Made by a program: the position numbers and the translations under genes. Under the pieces are notes generated by a model that made no database searches, was not told where the DNA came from, and saw only the letters and a program-made list of their open reading frames with translations. Below, in pieces: positions 22,689-31,158 of a DNA stretch of 45,488 nucleotides; position 1 is the stretch's first letter, and each line of letters starts with the position of its first letter. Source of the stretch: a bacterium (lineage in GTDB: Bacteria > B130-G9); contig DATLAJ010000114.1 of the NCBI GenBank assembly GCA_035527515.1, positions 71,994-117,481 of the forward strand, read 5' to 3'.

Positions 22689-25277
22689 ATGAGGCGTTCG
22701 ATTCTATGGTCTGCGTTTGTGTGCTTTTTGCTTGCGACGCTCACTTGCCCATCCCTGGGGCAGACGATTCTACCGTCGAGCACGATTATCAATTGGACGG
22801 AAAGCTCGTGCCGGGGTTGGGCAGGTTTCGAGGCGCGATACGGGAAGTTCTACGGGGTGGTCGAAGGTGGGCTCGTGATTGGCTCCATCGAGACAGGCGC
22901 ATATACGGTCTTGACGACCACCCGGGGACTGCCGATGACAAGTGTCCAGAAGGCCTACATCGACGACACGGGCTTGATCTGGACATGTTGCTCGGTTAGG
23001 GAGGGCCGCTTGCCGTGGCTGGCATTTGACGGGCTGCGTTGGGTCGGCGTTGGAGATATCGGGCGATTCGGTGTGCTCGATAACCGGGGCGGGATCTGGA
23101 CCCAATATACGAATGATCTAGCCCATTACCGACTGAGTCCTCCCGGTTGGCCGGACTGCATACACTACGATGCAGGCGATTTTGGCTTTGCCAGATGGCC
23201 TTGGTGGTGCGGGGTGGATTCTTCGGGCTCCCTGTGGGGCACACAATTTGGCGAGAGCATGTCTGATGCACCTAGGATATACAGCTTCGATGGGCACGAA
23301 CTGAAGGTCTATTACACTCCAGTAGATTTCAGACCGTCCGGAGGGGCCGTTGACCGGTTCGGGAATAGATGGTTCATGGGTTGGCCCGGCCACCCGCCGC
23401 GGATAGGCCGCTTTGATGGGGAGACGTGGGAGATTTGGGACAGCGAGGACGGACTGCCAGTGGACCAAAGCTGGAGGTGGCAGAGATTCGCGTTCGACGA
23501 GCGGCGCCATCCCTGGGTGCTCGGGTACTACTACGAATCCTATCTCGTGGTTGACACGTGCATCACGCACTTCGACGGCAGTCGTTGGCAGGATGTTGGG
23601 CTGCCGGATTCTGCCGACTTCTCCCTGTCCAATATAGCGTCGGATGAGGAGGGGACGCTTTTCGCCTTTGGCTCGCTCGGGCGCGCGAGCGCGGTGTTTC
23701 GGCTGAGTGATGGAGGTTGGCAGGGTCCGATGACGATTGCTGGGCCTGTGACGAGCTCTGGGCTGTCCTCTGTGTTCGAGGTTGGAGTCGACAGGCAGGA
23801 TGGGGTCTGGTTTGCCTGCAACTATTACTCGGACGCCATACACGACTGGGGCACGCTCATCACGCATCTAGGCTCCGAGGGCTACACCGTATTTGACGAT
23901 TTTCGGGATGCCAATGCTTTCTGGTGTCTTAAGGTTGACAATGCAAACAACAAGTGGTTCGGGGGCGGGAGGTTGGTCGTGACGCAGGATATGGAGGATG
24001 GGTACTTGGCGTGCACGCCTCCGCACGGGCTGAGGGACATTGCGTTTGGGCCGGACGGGACGGTCTATGTGGCCTGCGTGGGCTACCTGTATAAGATTCG
24101 AGATGGCGAGGTAACAGCGGACGAGCTGCCCTGGTGCAACGGCCTGGTCAGGGACGTCGCCGTCGGTTCGGATGGGACGGTCTATCTTGCCTTCGGCGCA
24201 GGCAACACCCCATTTGATTTTAAGGGGGGGATATACTCTAACAGCGGAGAGGGATGGAATAATATCCCTGTGTCTGTGGACCATCCATTGCCTCCTAAGG
24301 AGGGCTGGCCGATTTGGGGTGTCGCACTCGATGATTCCGGCAGGTTGTGGGCCGACGTGGCTGGGTCCCTTGCGGTGTTCGAGCGGAGCCATTGGCACGT
24401 AATAGAGCATGATGGGGAGACCATATTCGGGAGCCCGGGCGTTCATGGCCCGCTGACTTTCGACAGCCACGGCGATCTTTGGTTCTTTGGGTTCGTGTAT
24501 GACCAAGGCTATGGTGGGGACCCTACCCGGTGGGGTCTGTGCCGGTTCGATGGGTCCCGCTTCACTGTCTGGAGCCAGGACGACGGGATTCTGCCGGACC
24601 TTCTTGACTATAAGGACAATCTGTCCAATCGCGCTGGGGCGGTGTCGGAGGACCAATACGGCAATATATGGGCAGCCGGAGAAGGGGTAAGCCTCCTGTT
24701 GGCGGAGGAATCTCTGGTCTTGGGGCCGAGCGCGCTCTGCTCGGAAGCCCCCCGGGCCAAGATGATGAGCCAGGTTGGTTCCCAGCTGAGGTTATCCACA
24801 GGCTTTCGATACATGGCGCCCTCAACGAGCGTTGACCTCTATGTGGCCCTTCAGGCGCCGAGCGGGCAGCTGTTCTACGTTGCGCCTCAGGAGGCGGCGC
24901 CTCCGTTTCCGATATTCTATGCTGCGTTTGATGGCAGCACGGAGTTCTTGCAGCCCGGGCCGAGCTACACCGGGCCGGGCTCGATACCGAACACGCCGGA
25001 CATGAAGGACCTCGCGCCTCCGCCCCTGCCCCTGCCGGACCCACCCGATGGCAACGGCCCGACCGGCCTCGCGCTCTTCGCATACCCCGTGCCGTACTAT
25101 GCGAACGTCCCGCTGCCTGCATACGGAGCCATCGCCGACCTCGTCCTCCTGAACACCACCCTCCCCGAGCAGGCTCCAGCCGGCGCATACACGTTCCACG
25201 TCGGCCTCACCGGCCCCTTCTCAATCAGGAACGTCTATCGCTCCGCCTCATGCCCCTTCGAGGTCAGCGCGGAATGA
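22689..25277 (+). CDS. Large exported beta-propeller protein (Reg_prop-like) 3
   Basis: 862 residues with a signal peptide (LWSAFVCFLLATLTCPSLGQ, cleavage likely near residue 25). Propeller blades include LVIGSIETGAYTVLTTTRGL, DRFGNRWFMGWPGHPPRIGR, WEIWDSEDGLPVDQSW, GPDGTVYVACVGYLYKIRDG and DQYGNIWAAGEGVSLL. The C-terminal domain (about 700-862) contains DLYVALQAPSGQLFYV and ends AGAYTFHVGLTGPFSIRNVY followed by RSASCPFEVSAE, similar to the tails of the other exported proteins here. AAGGAGG is an ideal ribosome site before ATG 22689. The stop TGA overlaps the ATG of the next mini-gene (TGATG, 25275-25279). Confidence 0.82.
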   Translation: MRRSILWSAFVCFLLATLTCPSLGQTILPSSTIINWTESSCRGWAGFEARYGKFYGVVEGGLVIGSIETGAYTVLTTTRGLPMTSVQKAYIDDTGLIWTCCSVREGRLPWLAFDGLRWVGVGDIGRFGVLDNRGGIWTQYTNDLAHYRLSPPGWPDCIHYDAGDFGFARWPWWCGVDSSGSLWGTQFGESMSDAPRIYSFDGHELKVYYTPVDFRPSGGAVDRFGNRWFMGWPGHPPRIGRFDGETWEIWDSEDGLPVDQSWRWQRFAFDERRHPWVLGYYYESYLVVDTCITHFDGSRWQDVGLPDSADFSLSNIASDEEGTLFAFGSLGRASAVFRLSDGGWQGPMTIAGPVTSSGLSSVFEVGVDRQDGVWFACNYYSDAIHDWGTLITHLGSEGYTVFDDFRDANAFWCLKVDNANNKWFGGGRLVVTQDMEDGYLACTPPHGLRDIAFGPDGTVYVACVGYLYKIRDGEVTADELPWCNGLVRDVAVGSDGTVYLAFGAGNTPFDFKGGIYSNSGEGWNNIPVSVDHPLPPKEGWPIWGVALDDSGRLWADVAGSLAVFERSHWHVIEHDGETIFGSPGVHGPLTFDSHGDLWFFGFVYDQGYGGDPTRWGLCRFDGSRFTVWSQDDGILPDLLDYKDNLSNRAGAVSEDQYGNIWAAGEGVSLLLAEESLVLGPSALCSEAPRAKMMSQVGSQLRLSTGFRYMAPSTSVDLYVALQAPSGQLFYVAPQEAAPPFPIFYAAFDGSTEFLQPGPSYTGPGSIPNTPDMKDLAPPPLPLPDPPDGNGPTGLALFAYPVPYYANVPLPAYGAIADLVLLNTTLPEQAPAGAYTFHVGLTGPFSIRNVYRSASCPFEVSAE

Positions 25278-25335
25278 TGACCGACAGCAGGTCCTGGAAG
25301 AGCGGCCATGCCCTGGGGCCAATGAAACAGGTCTA
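25239..25335 (+). repeat. Left copy of imperfect direct repeat flanking the glycan-type cluster
   Basis: This covers the last 13 or so codons of the propeller gene and the start of the mini-gene. It aligns with 32347-32450: the runs GGTCAGCGCGGAATGATGAC and AATGAAACAGGTCT are identical, with scattered mismatches and a few indels between. The two copies bracket the seven-gene block 25456-32316. Confidence 0.65.
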
Positions 25336-25390
25336 TCATGCGTTGATTCCTGTGGATCGCGATGAACCACATCTTGACGAACGAACTTGA
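25277..25390 (+). CDS. MKQV mini-protein, copy 2 (37 codons, stop-start coupled)
   Basis: Its ATG (25277) shares a base with the propeller stop, the TGATG arrangement of translational coupling. The frame reads MTDSRSWKSGHALGPMKQVY and then HALIPVDRDEPHLDERT before TGA 25388-25390. Compared with the copies at 22542 and 32385, the MKQV core and the acidic DEP-LD end are shared, and the lead MTDSR is shared with the third copy. No signal peptide, membrane helix or known family is seen. It may be a real small protein made with the propeller, or a decaying repeat. Confidence 0.42.
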   Translation: MTDSRSWKSGHALGPMKQVYHALIPVDRDEPHLDERT

Positions 25391-25455
25391 GCGACCTAAC
25401 TTGAGTCTAAAGAGTTAGTGGCGGTAGTTTCGGAGCGGTTAGAGGAAAACAGGAT

Positions 25456-26913
25456 ATGCCGCGAATCCTCATGGTCAGGTCCCATGACAATATTCACGGG
25501 ACTCTCATGTCTCAGCCGATGGGGCTGCTCTACGTCGCATCGTATCTGCGGAAGCGTTTTCCCGGACGTTTTGAGTTCAAGCTGTATCACACGGGCTTCA
25601 AAGGGAACACGCTCGCGAGGTTGCGAGAGGAGGCCGCGCATTTCCGGCCTGACTATTTGTTCGTTAGTAGCCTTACGCCGGATGCGGACCTTGCACACAC
25701 AGTGGTTCGGTCGGTGAAGTCTGTGGCGGGAGGATGTACGTCGGTTATAGGCGGCCCGTATCCGACGACTTCGAGAGAGAAGCCGCTTTTGGACAAGAAT
25801 ATTGACTATACGGTTCTCGGAGAGGGCGAGGTTACCGCTGCAGAGCTTCTAGAGTGTCTCGAGAGTGGGTGGAATCCGCACGCAATCAATGGGTTGGCAT
25901 ATAGAGATGGCGGCGAGATCAGGCTAACGGAACCGAGGGGTTACATCCAGGATTTGGACGAATTGCCGTTCCCTGCCTGGGACCTGATCGACTTCGAAGC
26001 ATACGCTGGCTATCTGCCGATGTCGGTGACGCTGAAAGGCAAAATGTATGCAGGCTTGATTACGAGCAGGGGATGCCCCTATAATTGCGCCTACTGCCAC
26101 AAGACACACGGCAAGCAGTTCAGAGCGCGCTCTGCCGAGAACGTTCTCGATGAATTGGAGCTACTATGCAGGGATTATGGTGTTGACGAGATACAGGTGC
26201 TGGACGATATCTGTAATCTGGACCTGGGTCGAATGACGTCGATCTGCCAGGGGATCGTGGAGCGGGGCCTTGCGATCCACATCGCCTTCCCGGATGGAAT
26301 GAGAGCGGACTTGATGACGCCCGAATTGGTGCGTTGGCTGAGGCGTGTGGGAACCTATAAGATCCATTATGCTCCCGAAACGAGGTCGGAGCGACTCCAG
26401 GAGAAGCTTGGCAAGTTCGTCCAATTCGACAAGATGGACAGGATTATCCGTGAGACGTCCAGACAGGGAATACTGACCGCGGCCTTCTTCATGTTAGGCT
26501 TCCCCTCCGAGACGCTCGCAGAATTGCGGCGCACTGTTGACTATGCAGTCAACATGCCTTTTGACCTGGCGTCTTTTTTTCGCGTGGTTCCATATCCCAA
26601 TACGCGATTGCGCGAGTGGGCCATTGAGGAGGGTGCGAGCTTCGATGACGAGTTCCTGGGCCGTTTCAGTTCATACCACTTCTTCTCGAACATCTGTGCG
26701 TCTGTCGAGCTTACAACCGAACAGATAGCGAGGGAGACACTGTCCGCGTATCTGAGGTTTTACTCGCGCCCACGGCGACTACTCCGGCTATTCTGGCGTT
26801 ACCCGAATCGCTTGCGTCTATTGAGGGGCTTGCTCAGACTATTCGGTGACTGCATCAAGCCCTATTTCAGGCTTCGTAGTGCAGGTGATCTTGAATACAT
26901 GCAAGGACTCTAG
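25456..26913 (+). CDS. B12-binding-type radical SAM protein
   Basis: 485 residues. The N-terminal part (1-165) has the layout of a cobalamin-binding Rossmann domain (MGLLYVASYLRKRF, YLFVSSLTPDADLA, SVIGGPYPTTS, DYTVLGEGE), though the cobalamin DxHxxG is not clear. The radical SAM core starts at TSRGCPYNCAYCHKTHG, with the CxxxCxxC that binds the 4Fe-4S cluster. Next come HYAPETRSERLQEKLGK and FMLGFPSETLAELRRTV. The family includes methyltransferases and ring-forming enzymes of lipids, antibiotics and sugars. As first gene of the block with methyl- and carbamoyltransferases it probably modifies the same product. AGGAT lies upstream. Confidence 0.87.
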   Translation: MPRILMVRSHDNIHGTLMSQPMGLLYVASYLRKRFPGRFEFKLYHTGFKGNTLARLREEAAHFRPDYLFVSSLTPDADLAHTVVRSVKSVAGGCTSVIGGPYPTTSREKPLLDKNIDYTVLGEGEVTAAELLECLESGWNPHAINGLAYRDGGEIRLTEPRGYIQDLDELPFPAWDLIDFEAYAGYLPMSVTLKGKMYAGLITSRGCPYNCAYCHKTHGKQFRARSAENVLDELELLCRDYGVDEIQVLDDICNLDLGRMTSICQGIVERGLAIHIAFPDGMRADLMTPELVRWLRRVGTYKIHYAPETRSERLQEKLGKFVQFDKMDRIIRETSRQGILTAAFFMLGFPSETLAELRRTVDYAVNMPFDLASFFRVVPYPNTRLREWAIEEGASFDDEFLGRFSSYHFFSNICASVELTTEQIARETLSAYLRFYSRPRRLLRLFWRYPNRLRLLRGLLRLFGDCIKPYFRLRSAGDLEYMQGL

Positions 26914-26916
26914 TCA

Positions 26917-27141
26917 ATGGAATCACCGATTATCGCGGTTTTAAGGCCTGTTGGCCGTCTTGTAGTGCATATAAGGACCGGCATGAGGGAGGTGGCCCTA
27001 TTCCTGCTGTATTTTGCTGTCCTGGGCCCGTTGTGCGCTTTCAGAAGACGGCCAAAAGATCCCTTCCGATCGGGGCTATGCACCTGGGATCATATTCATG
27101 AGGGCGACGGAAAAATGGAAACGCACTGCACAAAGACCTAG
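26917..27141 (+). CDS. Small membrane protein of carbamoyltransferase clusters
   Basis: 74 residues, starting 3 bases after the radical SAM stop. One membrane helix (VALFLLYFAVLGPLCAF) is followed by RRRPKDPF and TWDHI. Small proteins with the order LLYF-GPL-R-KDP-(T/S)(Y)W, found next to NodU-type carbamoyltransferases and SxtJ/DUF5989 peptides in glycan clusters, look like this. I recall this pattern from such loci but cannot name the family with confidence. It would sit in the inner membrane, perhaps as an anchor or partner for the soluble enzymes. Confidence 0.6.
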   Translation: MESPIIAVLRPVGRLVVHIRTGMREVALFLLYFAVLGPLCAFRRRPKDPFRSGLCTWDHIHEGDGKMETHCTKT

Positions 27142-27149
27142 GAGGCATG

Positions 27150-27308
27150 ATGGGTTACAGCCGAGTATTCGCTGACTTGATACATCTTTCCAGGACTTCC
27201 GGGTTTCCGCTTTCAGGCTTTTTCCTCTGCCTGGCGATCCTGGGTATTGCCGTTCGGGACAAGAAAGAGGCGCCCTGGATTCAACCGTATTTCTACGCTC
27301 ATTTTTAG
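27150..27308 (+). CDS. 52-residue membrane peptide, DUF5989-like
   Basis: The frame follows AGGAGG (27140-27145). ATG 27150 is preferred over 27147 because of spacing. It has one hydrophobic helix, GFPLSGFFLCLAILGIAV, then a charged stretch and the ending APWIQPYFYAHF. DUF5989 peptides in carbamoyltransferase clusters are about 50 residues with one helix and end with a similar aPFIYtLF motif. The match is by pattern, not by search. The 121 bases after it contain a 35-codon frame (27321-27428) that I do not support as a gene. Confidence 0.5.
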   Translation: MGYSRVFADLIHLSRTSGFPLSGFFLCLAILGIAVRDKKEAPWIQPYFYAHF

Positions 27309-27429
27309 CTATAGACACCGATGGTCTTCTCATGGATTCTCTTGCGATCCTACATGGTGACGCTTCGTAAGAGGTACGATTCAGGTCAGAGGTTGAAGAA
27401 CGGAATACGTCTGAAAAGAGGCTCCTAGA

Positions 27430-28296
27430 ATGTGCTCAGAAGTGACCGCCAAGGTGAGAGAGTTTTACGAGGGAGTCCCGTTTCCGCGCGTGTCCTTTGA
27501 GTCGATTTCCAGTGCGAGCGAGCTGAATAGTAGGGCAGGCATTTATGCCCGGGCGCTTGACAGAGAGTTACCTTCTTTGGCCCGTGTGATCGATGTAGGC
27601 TGCGGGACGGCGCAGTTGCTCTGTCTTCTGGGAGGTTGCGGCGACAGGCGCTTGTTTGCCGTCGATATCAGTCTTGGCTCGTTACTGGAGGGCAAGAAGC
27701 TGGCGAGTGTACTTGGGTTGAGAAATATCTTCTTCGTTCAGGCCGACCTATTCAACCTGCCCTTTGAAGACGCGGGATTTGACTACCTGTTCTGCCATGG
27801 CGTTGTGCATCATACCGATCGGCCCTTGGAGGCTTTGGTCAAAATCTCTCGCCTTCTGAGGACAGGCGGGAAGGCTTCCATCGGACTTTACAATCGATAT
27901 GGACGGGCTGTTCATCGGCTGCGTCGGTGGCTATGGAGAAAGGGCTCGGACCACAAGCCGATCCCTTCTGGACATTTCTATCGAAGGGACATTAACGGAG
28001 TATCCGCCGGCACAGTCAACAGCTGGTTCAGAGATCAGTACAGGAATCCACACGAAGTCTGTATCTCTCTCTCGACGGCGCATCGATGGCTGACCGAGGC
28101 TGGGCTGGCTTTCGTTCGCTTTTTGCCAAACGTATTGAGAAGGTGGCCGGTGCCCGGAAGGTGTTTATTCATGCAAGCTGGCTCCGAATCTCATCTCTTG
28201 AGACGAATGACATTTGCGCTCACCCAGTTTCTCTGGATGGTCCGTCCAGTTGAATCGGGCTATTTCGTGGTCACTGCTCTGAAGGAGGAGCGCTAA
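27430..28296 (+). CDS. Class I SAM-dependent methyltransferase
   Basis: 288 residues. Motif I is VIDVGCGTAQLLCLLG, the acidic end of strand 2 is FAVDIS, motif II is QADLFNLPFEDAGFDYLFCH and the post-motif is GVVHHTDRPLEALVKISRLLRTGG. The opening VREFYEGVPFPRVSFESI is the N-terminal lead seen in methyltransferases of glycan and secondary-metabolite loci. It would methylate a small molecule or sugar. Its stop and the next ATG share one base (taATG at 28294-28298), so it is coupled to the carbamoyltransferase. Confidence 0.9.
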   Translation: MCSEVTAKVREFYEGVPFPRVSFESISSASELNSRAGIYARALDRELPSLARVIDVGCGTAQLLCLLGGCGDRRLFAVDISLGSLLEGKKLASVLGLRNIFFVQADLFNLPFEDAGFDYLFCHGVVHHTDRPLEALVKISRLLRTGGKASIGLYNRYGRAVHRLRRWLWRKGSDHKPIPSGHFYRRDINGVSAGTVNSWFRDQYRNPHEVCISLSTAHRWLTEAGLAFVRFLPNVLRRWPVPGRCLFMQAGSESHLLRRMTFALTQFLWMVRPVESGYFVVTALKEER

Positions 28297-29993
28297 TGCG
28301 GATACTGGGCGTGTCAGCCCATTATCACGATTCCGCTGCGGCCCTACTGGATGGGGATAGAGTTTATGCCGCCTGCGAAGAGCGATTCACTCGGCTAAAG
28401 CATGATCCAGGCCTGCCGATTAATGCAATATCGTTCTGTCTCCGGGAGGCTGATATCATCGGCGAAGAGCTCGATCTCGTCGCAATCCACGAAAAACCCT
28501 TGCGCAAGCTGAAGCGATTCGTGAGCGATTGCTTCAGGACGTTTCCGTTTTCGTACAGTTACTTCCGCCGCGCGCTTCCGGTTTGGCTGGGACGGAAATG
28601 CTCGCCCGAGTTGAGCATCGCATCGGAGCTTAGGACGGATTGTCGATTTGCTTACGTGGGGCATCACCTGTCCCACGCTGCCAGTGCCTATTATCCATCG
28701 GCATTTGAGGAGGCAGCTGTGCTGACCGTCGATGCGGTTGGGGAAGCCTACACGACTTGTACAGGCATTGGTAAGGGAGAGTCAGTGGTGCTCGACCGCG
28801 GGGTCCGTTTCCCCAATTCACTCGGGATGTTCTATAGCGCAATGACTTATCTTTTGGGATTCGAGGTCATGGATGGTGAGGGTAAGGTTATGGGTCTTGC
28901 CGCCCATGGTGAGCCGGGATACCGCCGGCAGGTAGGCGAGCTGATACGGCTAAACGACGATGGGAGTTTCGCGTTGGACATGAGGTACTTCCAGTTTGAC
29001 AGGAGCACCAGGATGGTTTCCCCGCGTCTGGAGAAACTCATTTTCCCCAGGCGACGGCCGGATGAGCCCATAGAGCAGAGACACAAAGACCTTGCTGCAA
29101 CTGCCCAACAAGTTCTCGAGGAAGCTCTCATCTCCATCGTCACGAATCTTAGGAGGCGAAGCGGCCAGAAGAATCTCTGCATCGCAGGTGGTGTTGGCCT
29201 TAATACCGTCGCCAATGGTCGTATTCTTGAGAACGGGGGATTTGATGACATTTTCATTCAGCCCGCCGCCGGGGATTCCGGATGCTCACTCGGCGCCGCC
29301 CTTTATGCTTCGTGCAAGCTGCTTGGCAGACCCCGACCGCGACCCATGGTCTCAGATAGACTTGGTCCTGCATTCAGAGAAGGTTCCATAGCCCGGTTCC
29401 TGGAAGTTAGGAAGCTGCCTTTCAAGAGACTTGGCGAAGAGGAGACGTTGTCCACCGTTGCCAGAAGACTAGCCGATAACAAGGTCGTGGGTTGGTTTCA
29501 GGGGAAGATGGAGTTCGGTCCCAGAGCGCTGGGAGGCAGGAGCATACTAGCAAATCCGATAAATCCCCAAATGAAGAACATAGTCAACTCAAAGGTGAAA
29601 TTCAGAGAGCCGTTTCGTCCATTCGCCGCTTCTGTCCCGGCGGAAGTCGCGCACGACTACTTCGAGCATGGCGTTGCCAGCCCATTCATGATGCTCGTAT
29701 TCAAAGTCCGACCTGAGAAGCAAAATGACATACCTTCTGTCACGCATTTAGATGGAACGTGCAGAACACAGACAGTGACGAGAGAGTGCGATCAGAAGTA
29801 TCACTCGCTCCTCCTGGAGTTTGGTCGGCTCACGGGTGTGCCGGTGCTTTTGAACACGTCGTTCAACTTGAAGGGGGAGCCAATTGTGTGCACGCCCCGC
29901 GATGCGTTGAAGTGCTTCATGGAGTCCGGCATGGACTGCCTTGCTATGGAGAACATATTCATCGAGAAGCAATCAACGGATGAGTCAACTTAG
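28296..29993 (+). CDS. NodU/CmcH-family carbamoyltransferase
   Basis: 565 residues, a normal size. The N-terminal Kae1-like domain has ILGVSAHYHDSAAALL, the metal-binding HHLSHAASAYYPS and VLTVDAVGEAYTT. The middle has CIAGGVGLNTVANG and PAAGDSGCSLGAALYA. The C-terminal domain has FQGKMEFGPRALGGRSILAN and VLLNTSFNLKGEPIVCTP. These are diagnostic of O-carbamoyltransferases that use carbamoyl phosphate via carbamoyl-AMP to decorate sugars or antibiotics (NodU, CmcH, TobZ). The acceptor is presumably the product of this cluster. It overlaps the next gene by 14 bases. Confidence 0.95.
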   Translation: MRILGVSAHYHDSAAALLDGDRVYAACEERFTRLKHDPGLPINAISFCLREADIIGEELDLVAIHEKPLRKLKRFVSDCFRTFPFSYSYFRRALPVWLGRKCSPELSIASELRTDCRFAYVGHHLSHAASAYYPSAFEEAAVLTVDAVGEAYTTCTGIGKGESVVLDRGVRFPNSLGMFYSAMTYLLGFEVMDGEGKVMGLAAHGEPGYRRQVGELIRLNDDGSFALDMRYFQFDRSTRMVSPRLEKLIFPRRRPDEPIEQRHKDLAATAQQVLEEALISIVTNLRRRSGQKNLCIAGGVGLNTVANGRILENGGFDDIFIQPAAGDSGCSLGAALYASCKLLGRPRPRPMVSDRLGPAFREGSIARFLEVRKLPFKRLGEEETLSTVARRLADNKVVGWFQGKMEFGPRALGGRSILANPINPQMKNIVNSKVKFREPFRPFAASVPAEVAHDYFEHGVASPFMMLVFKVRPEKQNDIPSVTHLDGTCRTQTVTRECDQKYHSLLLEFGRLTGVPVLLNTSFNLKGEPIVCTPRDALKCFMESGMDCLAMENIFIEKQSTDEST

Positions 29994-31155
29994 ACACTAT
30001 ATTCGCAATATCTGTTTTTTCCGCAAGCCGAGCCCGTTGAGGCGTGGTTTTCGAGACCTCGTCCGCGAGATGTGGCGCATTTACATCGTCAGAGGCGCGG
30101 CGCTGGCCGGTTTAATCGTGGTATCAGGCAGTCGGCATTACGTCTGGATCGCTATCGTGATTATGGAGTTTTGGATTTGGGCAGTGGGATATAAGCCCCG
30201 CGCACACGATTCCAATATCTTCAGGCTCACGGCAGATGAGAGACTGTTCGAGTTCGTTCCGGACATCTCATACAGGTACTATTATTCTGGCCGAAACGCC
30301 TATGGAGAAGACTTCGTCAGGCCGGCGAGGGTCGGACCTCTCGGGCATAGGATTCCGGAGGATGGCACGCCGGGGCCTCTTGCCGATTTGCATCTCATCA
30401 TATTTGGCGATTCGAGCGTGTTTGGGGAGGGCGTCTCATACGGGAGTGCTTTCGCTAGCGAGATCGAGCGCCGACTGAACGAAGATGCATCGCTCGGTAG
30501 AGCAGTATCTGTGATCAACGCCGGGGTCCCCGGATACAACACGATGCAGTCAGTCGCGTGGATGAAGAGGCTAGTCCCTGCCTTCTCACCGTCCGTGATT
30601 CTGCTCTGTGTAAGTCTGGATGACACTCTCTTATGGGGAAGCATCGCAATTGGCAAGGACGGGGAGATGGTGCGACTCGATGCGCCTCTGAGGCACAAAG
30701 TGAGGGAACGTCTGAAGGAGTTTTCGTACATTCTTTACCATTTGAGTCAGGTGTATAGGTTCATCAGGGTTGAGGACTATCTAAAAGGTCTGTTCATGGA
30801 TCGATACATAGGATTCAACTTGTGGAGCGGGTCTGTGTCGGAGATGGCCTCGCTTTGCCACGAGCATGATGTTGTGCCCGTGGTTGTCATCTTGCCCGGT
30901 CTATGGAAGCTTGATGGGGGCTATCCGTGGAGGGGCGTTCACTCCACGATCAGGAGCGAATGCGAAGGCCACGGAGTATCCGTGATTGATCCTCTTGACG
31001 CACTTCAGGGTTTCAAGGGTCGTGAGCTCTGGGTACACCCAGCCGATCCTCACCCGAATGAGCTGGCACACAGGATAATCGGTCAATTCGTGGCTGGTAG
31101 TCTCGTCGAGACCCTACGGACTTCCGTCTTGTCCAGAACCCAGGCAGCGACTTGA
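29980..31155 (+). CDS. SGNH-hydrolase-like protein with N-terminal membrane segment
   Basis: 391 residues from ATG 29980; earlier in-frame codons lie within the carbamoyltransferase. A hydrophobic region (about 35-65: GAALAGLIVVSG, WIAIVIMEFWIWAVGY) is followed by an SGNH/GDSL-type domain: block I IIFGDSSVFGEGV, block II around INAGVPGYNTMQ, and the terminal DPHPNELAHRII supplying Asp and His. Members in glycan loci remove or add acyl groups on sugars. The active site appears complete. Its position next to carbamoyl- and methyltransferases suggests a modifying step at the membrane. Confidence 0.82.
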   Translation: MSQLRHYIRNICFFRKPSPLRRGFRDLVREMWRIYIVRGAALAGLIVVSGSRHYVWIAIVIMEFWIWAVGYKPRAHDSNIFRLTADERLFEFVPDISYRYYYSGRNAYGEDFVRPARVGPLGHRIPEDGTPGPLADLHLIIFGDSSVFGEGVSYGSAFASEIERRLNEDASLGRAVSVINAGVPGYNTMQSVAWMKRLVPAFSPSVILLCVSLDDTLLWGSIAIGKDGEMVRLDAPLRHKVRERLKEFSYILYHLSQVYRFIRVEDYLKGLFMDRYIGFNLWSGSVSEMASLCHEHDVVPVVVILPGLWKLDGGYPWRGVHSTIRSECEGHGVSVIDPLDALQGFKGRELWVHPADPHPNELAHRIIGQFVAGSLVETLRTSVLSRTQAAT

Positions 31156-31158
31156 GAT

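Noticed and set aside
23118-23867. 249-codon minus-strand frame within the third propeller gene
   Set aside because: Antisense to a clearly coding exported protein; composition (Arg, Pro, His rich) is that of a shadow frame in GC-rich DNA.
27321-27428. 35-codon frame (MVFSWILLRSYMVTL...) before the methyltransferase
   Set aside because: It is Arg/Lys-rich, lacks a ribosome site and has no relative I know; considered but not supported as a gene.
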